This document shows positions 27,043-36,016 of a stretch of DNA of 64,000 bases, piece after piece. The notes below the pieces were generated by a model. The model searched no databases and had not been told where the DNA came from. It saw nothing but the letters and a program-made list of their open reading frames with translations. Made by a program: the position numbers and the translations under genes. The first letter of the stretch is position 1, and each line of letters begins with the position of its first letter. This DNA is from Burkholderia sp. 9120 (GTDB taxonomy: Bacteria; Pseudomonadota; Gammaproteobacteria; Burkholderiales; Burkholderiaceae), in NCBI RefSeq assembly GCF_000745015.1, contig NZ_JQNA01000002.1, positions 2,418,001 to 2,482,000 on the forward strand. The letters run 5' to 3'.

Positions 27043-27966
27043 GTGACCGAAGCCGACCCGATCGCCGCCTATCTGTCGAATCTCGAACATGAGCGGCGGC
27101 TGTCGGCGCATACGCTGCGCGGCTATACCCACGAACTCGACGAACTCCGGTTGCTGGCCAAGGGCCGGCCGCTGCAAAGCCTGACCGCGGTGGATATTCG
27201 CGGCGCCGTATCCCGCGCGCATGCGGGCGGCCTGACGGCGCGATCAATCAGCCACCGCTTGTCGGCATGGCGCGCGTTTTACCGCTGGCTCGCCGGCCGC
27301 GTCGATCTGCCGGCCAACCCGGTCGCGACCGTGCGCGCGCCGAAGCAGCCGAAAACGCTGCCCAAAGCGCTGTCCGTCGACGACGCCACGCGGCTGATGG
27401 AAAGCCCGCCGCCCGCATCGCTCGAAGGCTTGCGCGATCATGCAATGCTCGAACTGTTCTACTCGTCGGGTCTGCGGCTGTCGGAACTGGTGGGCCTCGA
27501 CGCCCGTTTCGCCGATGCCGACGGCTACCGCTCCGCCGGCTGGCTCAAGCTCGATGCGGCCGAAGTCGAAGTGCTCGGCAAGGGCAACCGGCGCCGCATC
27601 GTGCCGGTCGGCCGCAAGGCGCTGGAGGCATTGAATGCGTGGCTGGCGGTGCGCGACCAGATGGTGAAGCACGATCCGCATCCGCTGTTTCTGTCGGCGC
27701 GCGGCAACCGGTTGTCGCCGAACGTGACGCGCGAGCGCGTGAAACGCGCGGCGCTCGTCGCCGGCATTCCCGCCAACGTGCATCCGCACGTGTTGCGGCA
27801 CTCGTTCGCCACGCATGTGCTGCAGTCGAGCGGCGATCTGCGCGCGGTGCAGGAACTGCTCGGCCATGCCAGCATCACCGCCACGCAGGTCTATACCGCG
27901 CTCGATTTCCAGCATCTCGCGCACGTCTACGACAAGGCGCATCCACGCGCCAAAAAACGCGACTGA
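27043..27966 (+). CDS. xerC: Site-specific tyrosine recombinase XerC
   Basis: A 307-residue recombinase that with XerD resolves chromosome dimers at dif. Catalytic residues are visible: Arg145 (SSGLRLSEL), the HVLRHSF block (about residues 249-255), a GHAS motif and the nucleophile Tyr284 (TQVYTAL). GTG start. Gene order dapF-DUF484-xerC supports XerC rather than a mobile-element integrase. Confidence 0.95.
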   Translation: MTEADPIAAYLSNLEHERRLSAHTLRGYTHELDELRLLAKGRPLQSLTAVDIRGAVSRAHAGGLTARSISHRLSAWRAFYRWLAGRVDLPANPVATVRAPKQPKTLPKALSVDDATRLMESPPPASLEGLRDHAMLELFYSSGLRLSELVGLDARFADADGYRSAGWLKLDAAEVEVLGKGNRRRIVPVGRKALEALNAWLAVRDQMVKHDPHPLFLSARGNRLSPNVTRERVKRAALVAGIPANVHPHVLRHSFATHVLQSSGDLRAVQELLGHASITATQVYTALDFQHLAHVYDKAHPRAKKRD

Positions 27967-28057
27967 TTCCGCTCGTTGAAGCGGTTCGCAGTCTCCGGTT
28001 TCGCTTCACCCGCCGCGTGCGCCTTGCCGCGCGGCTTAATGCTCTGCTGACACCCTG

Positions 28058-29260
28058 ATGAATATCGTTACGCTCAAACCGTCGAAAGAAAAGTCGCTGC
28101 TGCGCCGCCATCCGTGGGTCTATGCCAACGCGATCGATCGCGTCGACGGCAATCCCGCGCCCGGCGTCACCGTGCTGGTGCGCGCGCACGACGGCCGTTT
28201 CCTCGCCCGCGCTGCCTACAGCCCGCATTCGCAGATCCGCGCGCGGGTGTGGAGCTTCGACGAAAGCGAGCCGATCGATCACGCATTCTTCAAGCGCCGC
28301 GTGCAACGCGCGCTCGCGCATCGGCGGACGATGGTGCACGACACCGGCGCGGTGCGGCTGATTTTCGGTGAAGCGGACGGCCTGCCCGGCCTGATCGTCG
28401 ATCACTACGTCGCCGAAGACGAAGGCCAGCGCAGCCAGTTGGTCTGCCAGTTCATGGCCGCGGGCGTCGAGGCGTGGAAGGACGCGATCGTCGCCGCACT
28501 GGCCGACGCGACCGGCTGCCCGAACGTCTACGAGCGCTCGGACGTGTCGATCCGCCAGAAAGAAGGACTCGAACAGATCACCGGCGTGCTGGCGGGCGAA
28601 GCGCCGTCGGACGCGTTGATCGCGAGCGAAAACGGCGTGCGTTACCACGTCGACGTGCGCAACGGTCATAAAACCGGCTTCTACGTCGATCAACGCGATA
28701 ACCGCCTGCTCGTGCAGCAGCTCGCGCAGGGTCGCGAAGTGCTGAACTGCTTCTGCTACACCGGCGGCTTCTCGCTGGCGGCGTTGAAGGGCGGCGCCAA
28801 ACGAGTGGTGTCGATCGATTCGTCCGGCGACGCGCTGGCGATCGCGCAGCAGAACGTCACGGCCAACGGCTTCGACGCCGAACGCGCAACGTGGCTCGAC
28901 GCCGACGCGTTCAAGACGCTGCGCCGTCTCTACGATGAAGGCGAGCGCTTCGACCTGGTCGTGCTCGATCCGCCGAAATTCGCGCCGTCGAAAGAACACG
29001 TGGACCGCGCGTCGCGTGCTTACAAGGACATCAATCTGACTGGGCTGAAGCTGCTGCGCCCGGGCGGCCTGCTGTTCACCTACTCGTGTTCCGGCGCGAT
29101 CGACTCCGAGCTGTTCCAGAAGATCGTCTCCAGCGCGGCCGCCGACGCGCGCGTCGACGCGCGGATTCTCAAGCGGCTCGGCGCGGGCGTGGATCATCCG
29201 CTGCTCACCGCGTTCCCGGAAGGCGAATACCTGAAGGGCCTGCTGTTGCAAATCGCCTGA
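28058..29260 (+). CDS. rlmI: 23S rRNA (cytosine) methyltransferase RlmI-type, PUA domain
   Basis: A 400-residue class I SAM-dependent methyltransferase. An N-terminal PUA-like domain (residues 1 to about 80, HPWVYANAIDRV) precedes a Rossmann domain with NCFCYTGGFSLAAL (SAM site), SIDSSGDALAIAQ and catalytic LDPPKFAPSK. The family methylates C1962 of 23S rRNA at carbon 5. Assignment to RlmI itself is by resemblance. Confidence 0.88.
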   Translation: MNIVTLKPSKEKSLLRRHPWVYANAIDRVDGNPAPGVTVLVRAHDGRFLARAAYSPHSQIRARVWSFDESEPIDHAFFKRRVQRALAHRRTMVHDTGAVRLIFGEADGLPGLIVDHYVAEDEGQRSQLVCQFMAAGVEAWKDAIVAALADATGCPNVYERSDVSIRQKEGLEQITGVLAGEAPSDALIASENGVRYHVDVRNGHKTGFYVDQRDNRLLVQQLAQGREVLNCFCYTGGFSLAALKGGAKRVVSIDSSGDALAIAQQNVTANGFDAERATWLDADAFKTLRRLYDEGERFDLVVLDPPKFAPSKEHVDRASRAYKDINLTGLKLLRPGGLLFTYSCSGAIDSELFQKIVSSAAADARVDARILKRLGAGVDHPLLTAFPEGEYLKGLLLQIA

Positions 29261-29471
29261 TCGCCCATAGCTTCAGGGTTATTTCGCGCGCCGGCGGTGC
29301 GGCGGTTGAAGCACCAGCCTGAAGCCGCCCGCCTGCACCGGCTTGACAGATATGTTCCAATAACCGGTCAGGCAGGGCTGCGCGCCACCGGCTGCCGCGC
29401 CCCGCTTCACGGCCCACGGCTCACGCTCAGATTCCGCAAGTTTCACGAACAACCAGATACAGGCGACCCTC

Positions 29472-30572
29472 ATGATCCCAGTCACCATCCTCACCGGCTT
29501 TCTCGGCAGCGGCAAAACCACCCTGCTCAAGCGCATCCTGAACGAAAAGCACGGCTTGAAGATCGCCGTGATCGAAAACGAGTTCGGCGAAGAGAACATC
29601 GACAACGAAATTCTCGTGCAGGACACGACCGAGCAGATCATCCAGATGAGCAACGGCTGCATCTGCTGCACGATCCGCGGCGACCTCGCGCGCGTGCTGG
29701 GCGATCTGGCCGCGAAGAAGCAGGCCGGCGAAGTGGATTTCGACCGCATCGTGATCGAAACCACCGGTCTCGCGAATCCGGGTCCGGTCGCGCAAACCTT
29801 CTTCATGGATAACCAGATCGCCGACGAATTCCTGCTCGACGCGATCATCACGCTGGTCGACGCGAAGCACGCGAACCACCAGTTGGACGAGCACGAAGTG
29901 GTGCAGCGCCAGGTCGGTTTCGCCGATCGCCTGTTCATCACCAAGGCCGACCTCGTCGACGAAAAGCATGTGGACGCGCTGCGTCACCGCCTGCTGCACA
30001 TGAACCCGAAAGCGGCGATCAAGGTCGTCAATTTCGGTGAAGCGGACATCAAGGAAATCTTCGACCTGCGTGGCTTCAACCTGAATTCGAAGCTCGAGAT
30101 CGACCCGGACTTCCTCGCCGAAGACGAACACGCGCACAGTCATGCTCACGCGCACGACGAGCACGGTCATACGCATGCCCACGACGAGCACGATCACGCC
30201 GACTGCGATCATGACCACGGCAAGTGCGATCACGAAGGCCACGATCACGCGCATCACCACCACGCGCACCACGACGACAAGATCAAGTCGTTCGTCTACC
30301 GCAACGATCGCCCGTTCGATCCGAACAAGCTGGAAGACTTCCTCGGCGGCATCCTGCAGATCTACGGCGAACGCCTGCTGCGCTACAAGGGCGTGCTGTA
30401 TATGAAGGGCGTCGACCGTAAAGTCGTGTTCCAGGGCGTGCATCAGATGATGGGCAGCGATCTGGCCGCGAAATGGCAGCCGATCGAGAAAAAGACCAAC
30501 AAGATGGTGTTTATCGGCATCGAACTGCCGCAAGACCTGATCACCGACGGTCTGGACGCCTGCCTCGCATAA
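29472..30572 (+). CDS. CobW/COG0523 family GTPase (putative zinc metallochaperone)
   Basis: A 366-residue G3E GTPase. It has Walker A GFLGSGKT (residues 9-16), the metal-binding CICC motif (residues 63-66) and TKADL for guanine recognition. A His-rich stretch of about 50 residues (about 219-270), with many His-Asp and His-Ala pairs, precedes the C-terminal CobW domain. COG0523 proteins with CxCC and His loops deliver zinc or cobalt to target proteins. No Zur-type site was convincing upstream. The neighbour dksA encodes a DksA without zinc cysteines, noted separately. Confidence 0.9.
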   Translation: MIPVTILTGFLGSGKTTLLKRILNEKHGLKIAVIENEFGEENIDNEILVQDTTEQIIQMSNGCICCTIRGDLARVLGDLAAKKQAGEVDFDRIVIETTGLANPGPVAQTFFMDNQIADEFLLDAIITLVDAKHANHQLDEHEVVQRQVGFADRLFITKADLVDEKHVDALRHRLLHMNPKAAIKVVNFGEADIKEIFDLRGFNLNSKLEIDPDFLAEDEHAHSHAHAHDEHGHTHAHDEHDHADCDHDHGKCDHEGHDHAHHHHAHHDDKIKSFVYRNDRPFDPNKLEDFLGGILQIYGERLLRYKGVLYMKGVDRKVVFQGVHQMMGSDLAAKWQPIEKKTNKMVFIGIELPQDLITDGLDACLA

Positions 30573-31261
30573 CGCCCGGCCGAGGGCGCCGGCAAACGCC
30601 CGCGCCCCGACGGCGCTGCCGCGCGCACGACAGTGTGGACGCGGCACGCGCCGTGCTATCAGGCTCTCAAATACGCGTGCTGCATGACGCGCGGCGCGGC
30701 AATCCTCTGCGGAATACGAGCAGTCGGTAACCGAAAGCCCGCTGAAATGTCGCGCGTGTGAAAAGCGCGTGAAAACCCTGCTGTATTAAAGCGTGCACGA
30801 CCATCGCTTTTTGGTCTGGCGCGCGTTATATTTTCGGGATATCGGCGCGCCGCCGGGGATTTTCGCGAGATGCGGTGCCGGATTGTGATTCAGTTACAAT
30901 ACGTGCCCACTGGAGAATGACAACGAATTGCCCGGTCAGCGCGTATCCCGCGCCGGGCCTGAAACGGCGCCGGAAAATCTTGTCCGGAAATACGCCGACA
31001 ATGCCGGCTGGCAGCGCCTGAACAGGCGCGCTGCCGGTAAGCAATGCCTCAGGAGCATTTGAGAATCGGTTTCCAGAGGAGTTCGGTCCCGCATAGGCGC
31101 TGCGACGCCACGGCGTGTGGGCGCCAGGCGCTTCGGCGTCACGACAGTCCATCGTCGTCCGTGCCTGCCCTGCGCTCAGCGTCTTCAAGGCGCCTTTGCG
31201 GGCAATACGAAAGTGCGGGCACTATGTAAGAGTTTTGCCTCACATTGAAGAAGTAAGCCAG
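30573..31261. other. Long intergenic region upstream of dksA
   Basis: 689 bases with no convincing gene; the open frames on either strand are basic, unstructured and without ribosome binding sites. TATATT at 30827-30832 and TACAAT at 30895-30900 are -10-like, but neither has a good -35. A long dksA leader or an unrecognised small RNA is possible. Confidence 0.5.
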
Positions 31262-31681
31262 ATGACGACGAAACGACTCTTGACCGAAGCCGAAATCCTG
31301 AAGATGAGCGACAAGGATTACATGAATGCGGATCAGCTCGCTTTCTTCAAGAACAAGCTCGAACAGCTGCAAGCGGACATTCTCCGCAATGCCGGCCAGA
31401 CGACCGAGAACCTGCGCGAAACGGTAATCGTGCCGGACCCGGCCGACCGCGCAACGATCGAAGAAGAGCATGCGCTCGAACTGCGCACGCGCGACCGCGA
31501 ACGCAAGCTGCTGAAGAAGGTGCAGCAATCGATCGCGCGCATCGATTCGGGCGACTACGGCTGGTGCGAAGAAACCGGCGAGCCGATCGGCATTCCGCGT
31601 CTGCTCGCACGGCCCACGGCTACCCTGTCGCTCGAAGCGCAGGAACGCCGCGAACTGCGCCAGAAGCTGTTCGGCGACTGA
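31262..31681 (+). CDS. dksA: RNA polymerase-binding transcription factor DksA, non-zinc type
   Basis: A 139-residue DksA that would bind the RNA polymerase secondary channel and act with ppGpp. The coiled-coil tip is conserved (Asp59, Asp62 and Ala64 in VPDPADRAT, the E. coli DxxDxA positions). The four zinc-finger positions are Cys102, Thr105, Ser123 and Ala126, keeping the canonical spacing while losing three of four cysteines. Such zinc-free versions occur in other proteobacteria. The start was chosen by family alignment (MTTKRLLTEAEILKM); the frame remains open upstream. A strong terminator follows. Confidence 0.95.
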   Translation: MTTKRLLTEAEILKMSDKDYMNADQLAFFKNKLEQLQADILRNAGQTTENLRETVIVPDPADRATIEEEHALELRTRDRERKLLKKVQQSIARIDSGDYGWCEETGEPIGIPRLLARPTATLSLEAQERRELRQKLFGD

Positions 31682-31732
31682 ACGCCTGCGGCGCGGCTTC
31701 GGCTCCGCGCCCTCAAACGCTGCTTCGTCGAG

Positions 31733-31761
31733 AGGCGCACGGTGATCCGTGCGCCTTTTTT
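31733..31761 (+). terminator. Intrinsic terminator of dksA
   Basis: AGGCGCACGG (31733-31742) pairs perfectly with CCGTGCGCCT (31747-31756) around TGAT, followed by a T-run. Confidence 0.93.
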
Positions 31762-31845
31762 CTTTTGTGCGACGCTTTCATGCGTTCACTGCCAGCCCGG
31801 CGCCGCGCCGAAACACCGTTTTTTGGCCTATGCCTTTTGCCGGCT

Positions 31846-31873
31846 CTTGATATGACCGCGTACGCCCTAAAAT
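31846..31873 (+). promoter_or_regulatory. Heat-shock (sigma-32)-like promoter before hslVU
   Basis: CTTGATA (31846-31852) resembles the CTTGAA -35 element, and CCCTAAAAT (31865-31873) resembles the CCCCAT-type -10, with a 12-base spacer. hslVU is sigma-32 controlled in E. coli. A sigma-70 reading (TTGATA, 15 bases, TAAAAT) is also possible. Confidence 0.4.
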
Positions 31874-32004
31874 AAACCGGACATGCGCTGCACGAGCGCG
31901 CGCCAGGCCGGTTGATCCCAGCGCCGCGCGCCGTCCGCTTTCAGGATTCATGCGGTGGCGCATTGTGCTGCCGCGTCCTACCCGTTTTGCAAAGAGGAAC
32001 GCAT

Positions 32005-32541
32005 ATGGAGCAATTTCACGGCACGACGATCGTCTCCGTGCGGCGCGGCGACAAGGTCGCGCTCGGCGGCGACGGCCAGGTGACGCTGGGCAACATCGTC
32101 ATGAAAGGCGGTGCGAAGAAGGTCCGGCGCATCTACAACGGCAAGGTGCTGGTCGGCTTCGCCGGCGGCACGGCAGACGCCTTCTCGCTGCTCGACCGCT
32201 TCGAAGCGAAGCTGGAAAAACATCAGGGCAACCTCACGCGCGCGGCCGTCGAACTCGCGAAAGACTGGCGCACCGACCGCATGCTGCGCCGGCTCGAAGC
32301 CATGCTGATCACTGCAGACGCAACCACCACGCTCGTCATCACCGGTAACGGCGACGTGCTCGATCCGGAAGGCGGTATCTGCGCAATCGGTTCGGGCGGC
32401 GCGTACGCACAAGCCGCCGCGATCGCGCTGGCTCAGAACACCGAGATGTCGCCCCGCGAAATCGTGGAGAAGTCGTTGGCAATTGCTGGCGACATGTGCA
32501 TCTACACGAACCATAACCGCGTCATCGAGACGATCGAGTAA
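32005..32541 (+). CDS. hslV: ATP-dependent protease peptidase subunit HslV (ClpQ)
   Basis: A 178-residue proteasome-like peptidase that forms a double ring and works with HslU. The propeptide MEQFHG precedes the expected mature N-terminal nucleophile Thr7 (TTIVSVRRG). GDGQVTLGN and the later [13 protein letters not shown] segment are typical. AAAGAGGA precedes the ATG; hslU begins 9 bases after the stop. Confidence 0.97.
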   Translation: MEQFHGTTIVSVRRGDKVALGGDGQVTLGNIVMKGGAKKVRRIYNGKVLVGFAGGTADAFSLLDRFEAKLEKHQGNLTRAAVELAKDWRTDRMLRRLEAMLITADATTTLVITGNGDVLDPEGGICAIGSGGAYAQAAAIALAQNTEMSPREIVEKSLAIAGDMCIYTNHNRVIETIE

Positions 32542-32550
32542 GGACCCACG

Positions 32551-33897
32551 ATGAGCACCATGACCCCTGCCGAGATCGTCTCGGAACTCGACAAACACAT
32601 CATCGGCCAAGGCCGCGCGAAAAAAGCAGTGGCCGTGGCGCTGCGCAATCGCTGGCGGCGTCAGCAGGTTGAAGATCCGCTGCGCCAGGAAATCACGCCC
32701 AAGAACATTCTGATGATCGGACCGACCGGCGTCGGCAAAACCGAGATCGCGCGGCGGCTGGCGAAACTCGCCGACGCGCCGTTCATCAAGATCGAAGCGA
32801 CCAAGTTTACCGAAGTCGGTTACGTGGGCCGCGACGTCGACAGCATCGTGCGCGATCTGATCGAAATCTCCGTCAAGCAAACGCGCGAAACGGAAATGCG
32901 CAAAGTGCGCACCAAGGCTGAAGACCAGGCCGAAGACCGCATTCTCGACATTCTGTTGCCGAGCGCGCGCCCGGTCGGCTTCGGTGCGAGTTCGAGCGTC
33001 ATCGACACCGCGGACGAAAGCAGCACCACGCGCCACACCTTCCGCAAGCGTCTGCGCGAAGGCCTGCTCGACGACAAGGAAATCGAGCTCGACGTCGAGC
33101 AGCCGCAAGCGGGCATGGACATCATGGGGCCGCCGGGCATGGAAGACATGACCGAACAGATCCGCTCCATGTTCGCGAACATCGGCGGCGGCAAGAAAAC
33201 GCGTCGCAAGCTGAAGGTGAAGGAAGCGCTGAAGGTTCTTACCGACGAAGAAGCCGGCAAGATGCTGAACGAGGAAGAGGTGAAAGCGAAGGCGGTGCAG
33301 AACGTCGAGCAGAACGGCATTGTGTTCCTCGACGAGATCGACAAGATCGCGTCGCGCGCCGAAGCCGGCGGCGGTGAAGTGTCCCGTCAGGGCGTGCAGC
33401 GCGATCTGCTGCCGCTGGTGGAAGGCACCACGATCAACACCAAGTACGGCATGGTGAAGACCGACCACATTCTGTTCATCGCGAGCGGTGCGTTCCATCT
33501 GGCCAAGCCGAGCGATCTGATTCCGGAACTGCAGGGCCGTTTCCCGATTCGCGTCGAACTGGACTCGCTGTCGGTGAACGACTTCGAATCGATCCTGGTG
33601 TCTACGGACGCGAGCCTCGTCAAGCAATACCAGGCGCTGCTCGCCACGGAAGACGTGCACCTCGAATTCGCCGACGACGGTATTCGTCGTCTCGCCGAGA
33701 TCGCTTATTCGGTGAACGAGAAGACCGAGAACATCGGCGCGCGCCGCTTGTACACGGTGATCGAAAAGCTGCTCGAAGAAGTCTCGTTCGCGGCCGGCAA
33801 TCACTCGGGCAAGACGGTGCAGATCGACGCGGCGTATGTGGATCGCGCGCTGAACGAAGTGGCGGAAGACGAAGATCTGTCGCGTTACGTGCTGTGA
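32551..33897 (+). CDS. hslU: ATP-dependent protease ATPase subunit HslU (ClpY)
   Basis: A 448-residue AAA+ unfoldase for HslV. Walker A is GPTGVGKT (57-64), the pore motif is GYVGRD, an intermediate domain rich in charged residues spans about 110-240, Walker B is [10 protein letters not shown], and the C-terminus DLSRYVL ends in the tail that docks into HslV. Operon partner of hslV; closed by a strong terminator. Confidence 0.97.
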   Translation: MSTMTPAEIVSELDKHIIGQGRAKKAVAVALRNRWRRQQVEDPLRQEITPKNILMIGPTGVGKTEIARRLAKLADAPFIKIEATKFTEVGYVGRDVDSIVRDLIEISVKQTRETEMRKVRTKAEDQAEDRILDILLPSARPVGFGASSSVIDTADESSTTRHTFRKRLREGLLDDKEIELDVEQPQAGMDIMGPPGMEDMTEQIRSMFANIGGGKKTRRKLKVKEALKVLTDEEAGKMLNEEEVKAKAVQNVEQNGIVFLDEIDKIASRAEAGGGEVSRQGVQRDLLPLVEGTTINTKYGMVKTDHILFIASGAFHLAKPSDLIPELQGRFPIRVELDSLSVNDFESILVSTDASLVKQYQALLATEDVHLEFADDGIRRLAEIAYSVNEKTENIGARRLYTVIEKLLEEVSFAAGNHSGKTVQIDAAYVDRALNEVAEDEDLSRYVL

Positions 33898-33964
33898 TAT
33901 TGACGCCGATATCGCACCGTTGATTCGCGTGCGGATTGCTTGATGTAGATCAGACGCGAATCGC

Positions 33965-34004
33965 AAAAAAACGGGCTGCCCTTAACCAGGCAGCCCGTTT
34001 TTTT
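33965..34004. terminator. Bidirectional intrinsic terminator
   Basis: A perfect 16-base inverted repeat (33965-33980 with 33989-34004) with GGGCTGCC/GGCAGCCC core and A7/T7 flanks serves hslU on the plus strand and the RegA-type gene on the minus strand. Confidence 0.95.
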
Positions 34005-34038
34005 CGCCCCGCCGAAACGCCAGCGAAGCTATGACGGC

Positions 34039-34581
34039 TTACTGTTTGACCGGCCGCTTGGCCAGCTTGCGCTGCAAGGTCCGACGATGCATGTTCAACG
34101 CCCGCGCGGTCGCCGAAATATTGCCGCCGTGTTCGGCGAGCACGCGTTGAATATGCTCCCACTCCAGACGCGCAACCGAAAGCGGCGTGGGATGTTCGAT
34201 CGCCTCTTCCGCCTGCAGCGCGCTCGCTTCGCTTTGCAGCGCCGACAGAATCGTCTCGACGTTAGCGGGCTTGGCGAGGTAGTTGTCCGCGCCGTCTTTC
34301 ACCGCCTGCACCGCCGTGGCGATACTGGCGTAGCCGGTCAGCACCAGCATGCGCGCGTCGGGCTGCAGATCACGTAAAGGCGCGACGAGCGTCAGACCGG
34401 AGTCGCTGCCGAGATGCAAATCCACCGTGATCTGGCTGAACTTCTGCTGATTCGCCAGCTTGATCGCCTCGTCCGCGTTGTGCGCTTCGCTCACCGTATA
34501 ACCGCGCCGCGTCAGACCGCGAGCGAGGATGCCGGAGAACACCTCATCGTCGTCGATCACCAGAAAATTCATTTCGCTCAT
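34039..34581 (-). CDS. regA: Response regulator, RegA/PrrA/ActR family
   Basis: A 180-residue regulator with a receiver domain (phospho-acceptor Asp54 in ITVDLHLG, acidic pocket at residues 10-12, Lys in LAKPAN) joined to a short Fis-type helix-turn-helix (ISATARALNMHRRTLQRKL). The compact architecture and HTH sequence are those of RegA, the redox-responsive global regulator. It overlaps the sensor gene by 4 bases, so the two are coupled. Confidence 0.92.
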   Translation of the reverse strand: MSEMNFLVIDDDEVFSGILARGLTRRGYTVSEAHNADEAIKLANQQKFSQITVDLHLGSDSGLTLVAPLRDLQPDARMLVLTGYASIATAVQAVKDGADNYLAKPANVETILSALQSEASALQAEEAIEHPTPLSVARLEWEHIQRVLAEHGGNISATARALNMHRRTLQRKLAKRPVKQ

Positions 34582-35888
34582 GCCTGTTTCTCCGTGTTGG
34601 ATGGCGCGCTGCCTTGACGGCCCACGCCTGATAATTTGCGCCCGGCGAGCGGCAGCTTCAGAAGCGCTCGCGTGCCACGCGGCTTGATCGGGCTGACGTC
34701 GGTCAGTTCGATCGACCCTCTCAAACGCGCCGCCGCCGAAAAAGCCAGATAGAGACCCACGCCGTGTCCGCCTTGCGTGCTCTCCACCGGCATCGCGCCG
34801 AGCGAGCCACGCAGCGCGGCGGGAATGCCGGGGCCCGCGTCGCAGACTTCAAACACGATCTGGTCGCCGCGCGCCGCCAGCGTGCAGGCCAGTGTCACGT
34901 GATCGCGGCTTGCACGCGCGGCGTTGTCGAGCAGAATCGTGAGAATCTGACTCACGGCTACCGTATCGTCAAGACTGACCTCGGGCGGCGGCACACCGAT
35001 CCGCTCGAATTTCACATGCGGATGACGCAAGCGCCACTGCTCGCCGAACGATTCGAGCCATTCGCCGACCGGCTGCCGGCTCGTGGTCGTCGAGGCACGG
35101 CTGCGCAATCTGGCCAGCGCCGACGTGCACAGCGACATCTGCTGCTCGAGCAACTCGATGTCGGCGCTGTAGGGCGCGAGCCCTTTGTCGGTACGTGCCG
35201 CGTCACGCAATTCTTCGGACAACATTGCAATTGTAGACAGTGGCGTGCCGATTTCGTGCGCGACGGTGGCCGCCTGCACACCCAGTGCGACCGCGCGCTC
35301 GTCATGAAGCAAGCGCTGCTGCGCATCTCCGAGCGCTGCGTCACGTAGTCGCAGCGCGCGCGACATACGTGCAACGAACCATGCAATCAGCCCCACGCTG
35401 ACCATGAAGTTCACCCACATGCCGGCGCGGTAGTAGTCGAACAGGTTCGCGGGGTTGTCGAGATTGAGCGGCACGGAATCGAAACCGAGTACCGCGTAGC
35501 AGGCCACGGCGAATGCCGCGAGCCACGCCATCAGATGCCATGGCAGCACCGCCGCGGCAATGGCCAGCGAAGGCAGATAGAGCGATACAAACGGATTGGT
35601 GGTGCCGCCCGAGAGGAACAGCAGCGCGGACAACGCGCCCAGATCGACCCAGATCTGGCCGAACAGCTCCATGTTGGATTCGGGCCGTTGCTGCGAAACC
35701 CGCCACCACGTGAGTCCGTTGAAGATCACTTCGAGCGCGATCACGAGCAGCATGGCGGGCAACGGCAGGTGCACGCCGATAAAGATCTGCACGACCGCGA
35801 TGGTCACTAGCTGTCCGATGATGGCCAGACTACGCAGCCAGAACAGATGACCCAGATTGACGCGACCGGTGTTGGTTATTCGATGCAT
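34578..35888 (-). CDS. regB: Redox sensor histidine kinase, RegB/PrrB/ActS family
   Basis: A 436-residue membrane kinase with about six N-terminal helices (residues 15-175). The quinone-binding-type motif GGTTNPF is at 94-100. The H-box ATVAHEIGTPLSTI carries His211. Cys254 lies 43 residues after it, close to the position of the redox-active cysteine of RegB. The C-terminal ATPase domain shows the DNAARAS N-box and CDAGPGIP. The start at 35888 was chosen because the 34 upstream codons are basic and lie outside the family. Confidence 0.9.
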   Translation of the reverse strand: MHRITNTGRVNLGHLFWLRSLAIIGQLVTIAVVQIFIGVHLPLPAMLLVIALEVIFNGLTWWRVSQQRPESNMELFGQIWVDLGALSALLFLSGGTTNPFVSLYLPSLAIAAAVLPWHLMAWLAAFAVACYAVLGFDSVPLNLDNPANLFDYYRAGMWVNFMVSVGLIAWFVARMSRALRLRDAALGDAQQRLLHDERAVALGVQAATVAHEIGTPLSTIAMLSEELRDAARTDKGLAPYSADIELLEQQMSLCTSALARLRSRASTTTSRQPVGEWLESFGEQWRLRHPHVKFERIGVPPPEVSLDDTVAVSQILTILLDNAARASRDHVTLACTLAARGDQIVFEVCDAGPGIPAALRGSLGAMPVESTQGGHGVGLYLAFSAAARLRGSIELTDVSPIKPRGTRALLKLPLAGRKLSGVGRQGSAPSNTEKQA

Positions 35889-36016
35889 GACTTGAGTGTA
35901 CCTGTTCAGACTAGTCCGACTTACTGCGCAGCCTCGCGTCGGTACCATGGATTTTTTGCGATAGCGACGCTCGGACCGATCCTTCGGCATCGGCTCTTCC
36001 GGCGCACCACTCTTCC

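Noticed and set aside
27043..27966. Tyrosine recombinase as a sign of an integrated element
   Set aside because: The gene sits in the conserved dapF-DUF484-xerC order; there is no nearby attachment repeat or phage gene, so it is the housekeeping XerC.
29348..29364. Possible Zur-type operator before the CobW gene
   Set aside because: Only one half-site (TATGTT) fits; the other half does not complete the palindrome.
30895..30900. TACAAT as dksA promoter -10
   Set aside because: No acceptable -35 at 15-19 bases upstream, so not listed as a promoter.
31978..33966. A 662-codon open frame antisense to hslVU
   Set aside because: It mirrors hslV and hslU exactly, is full of His/Arg runs expected from high-GC antisense reading, and has no family resemblance.
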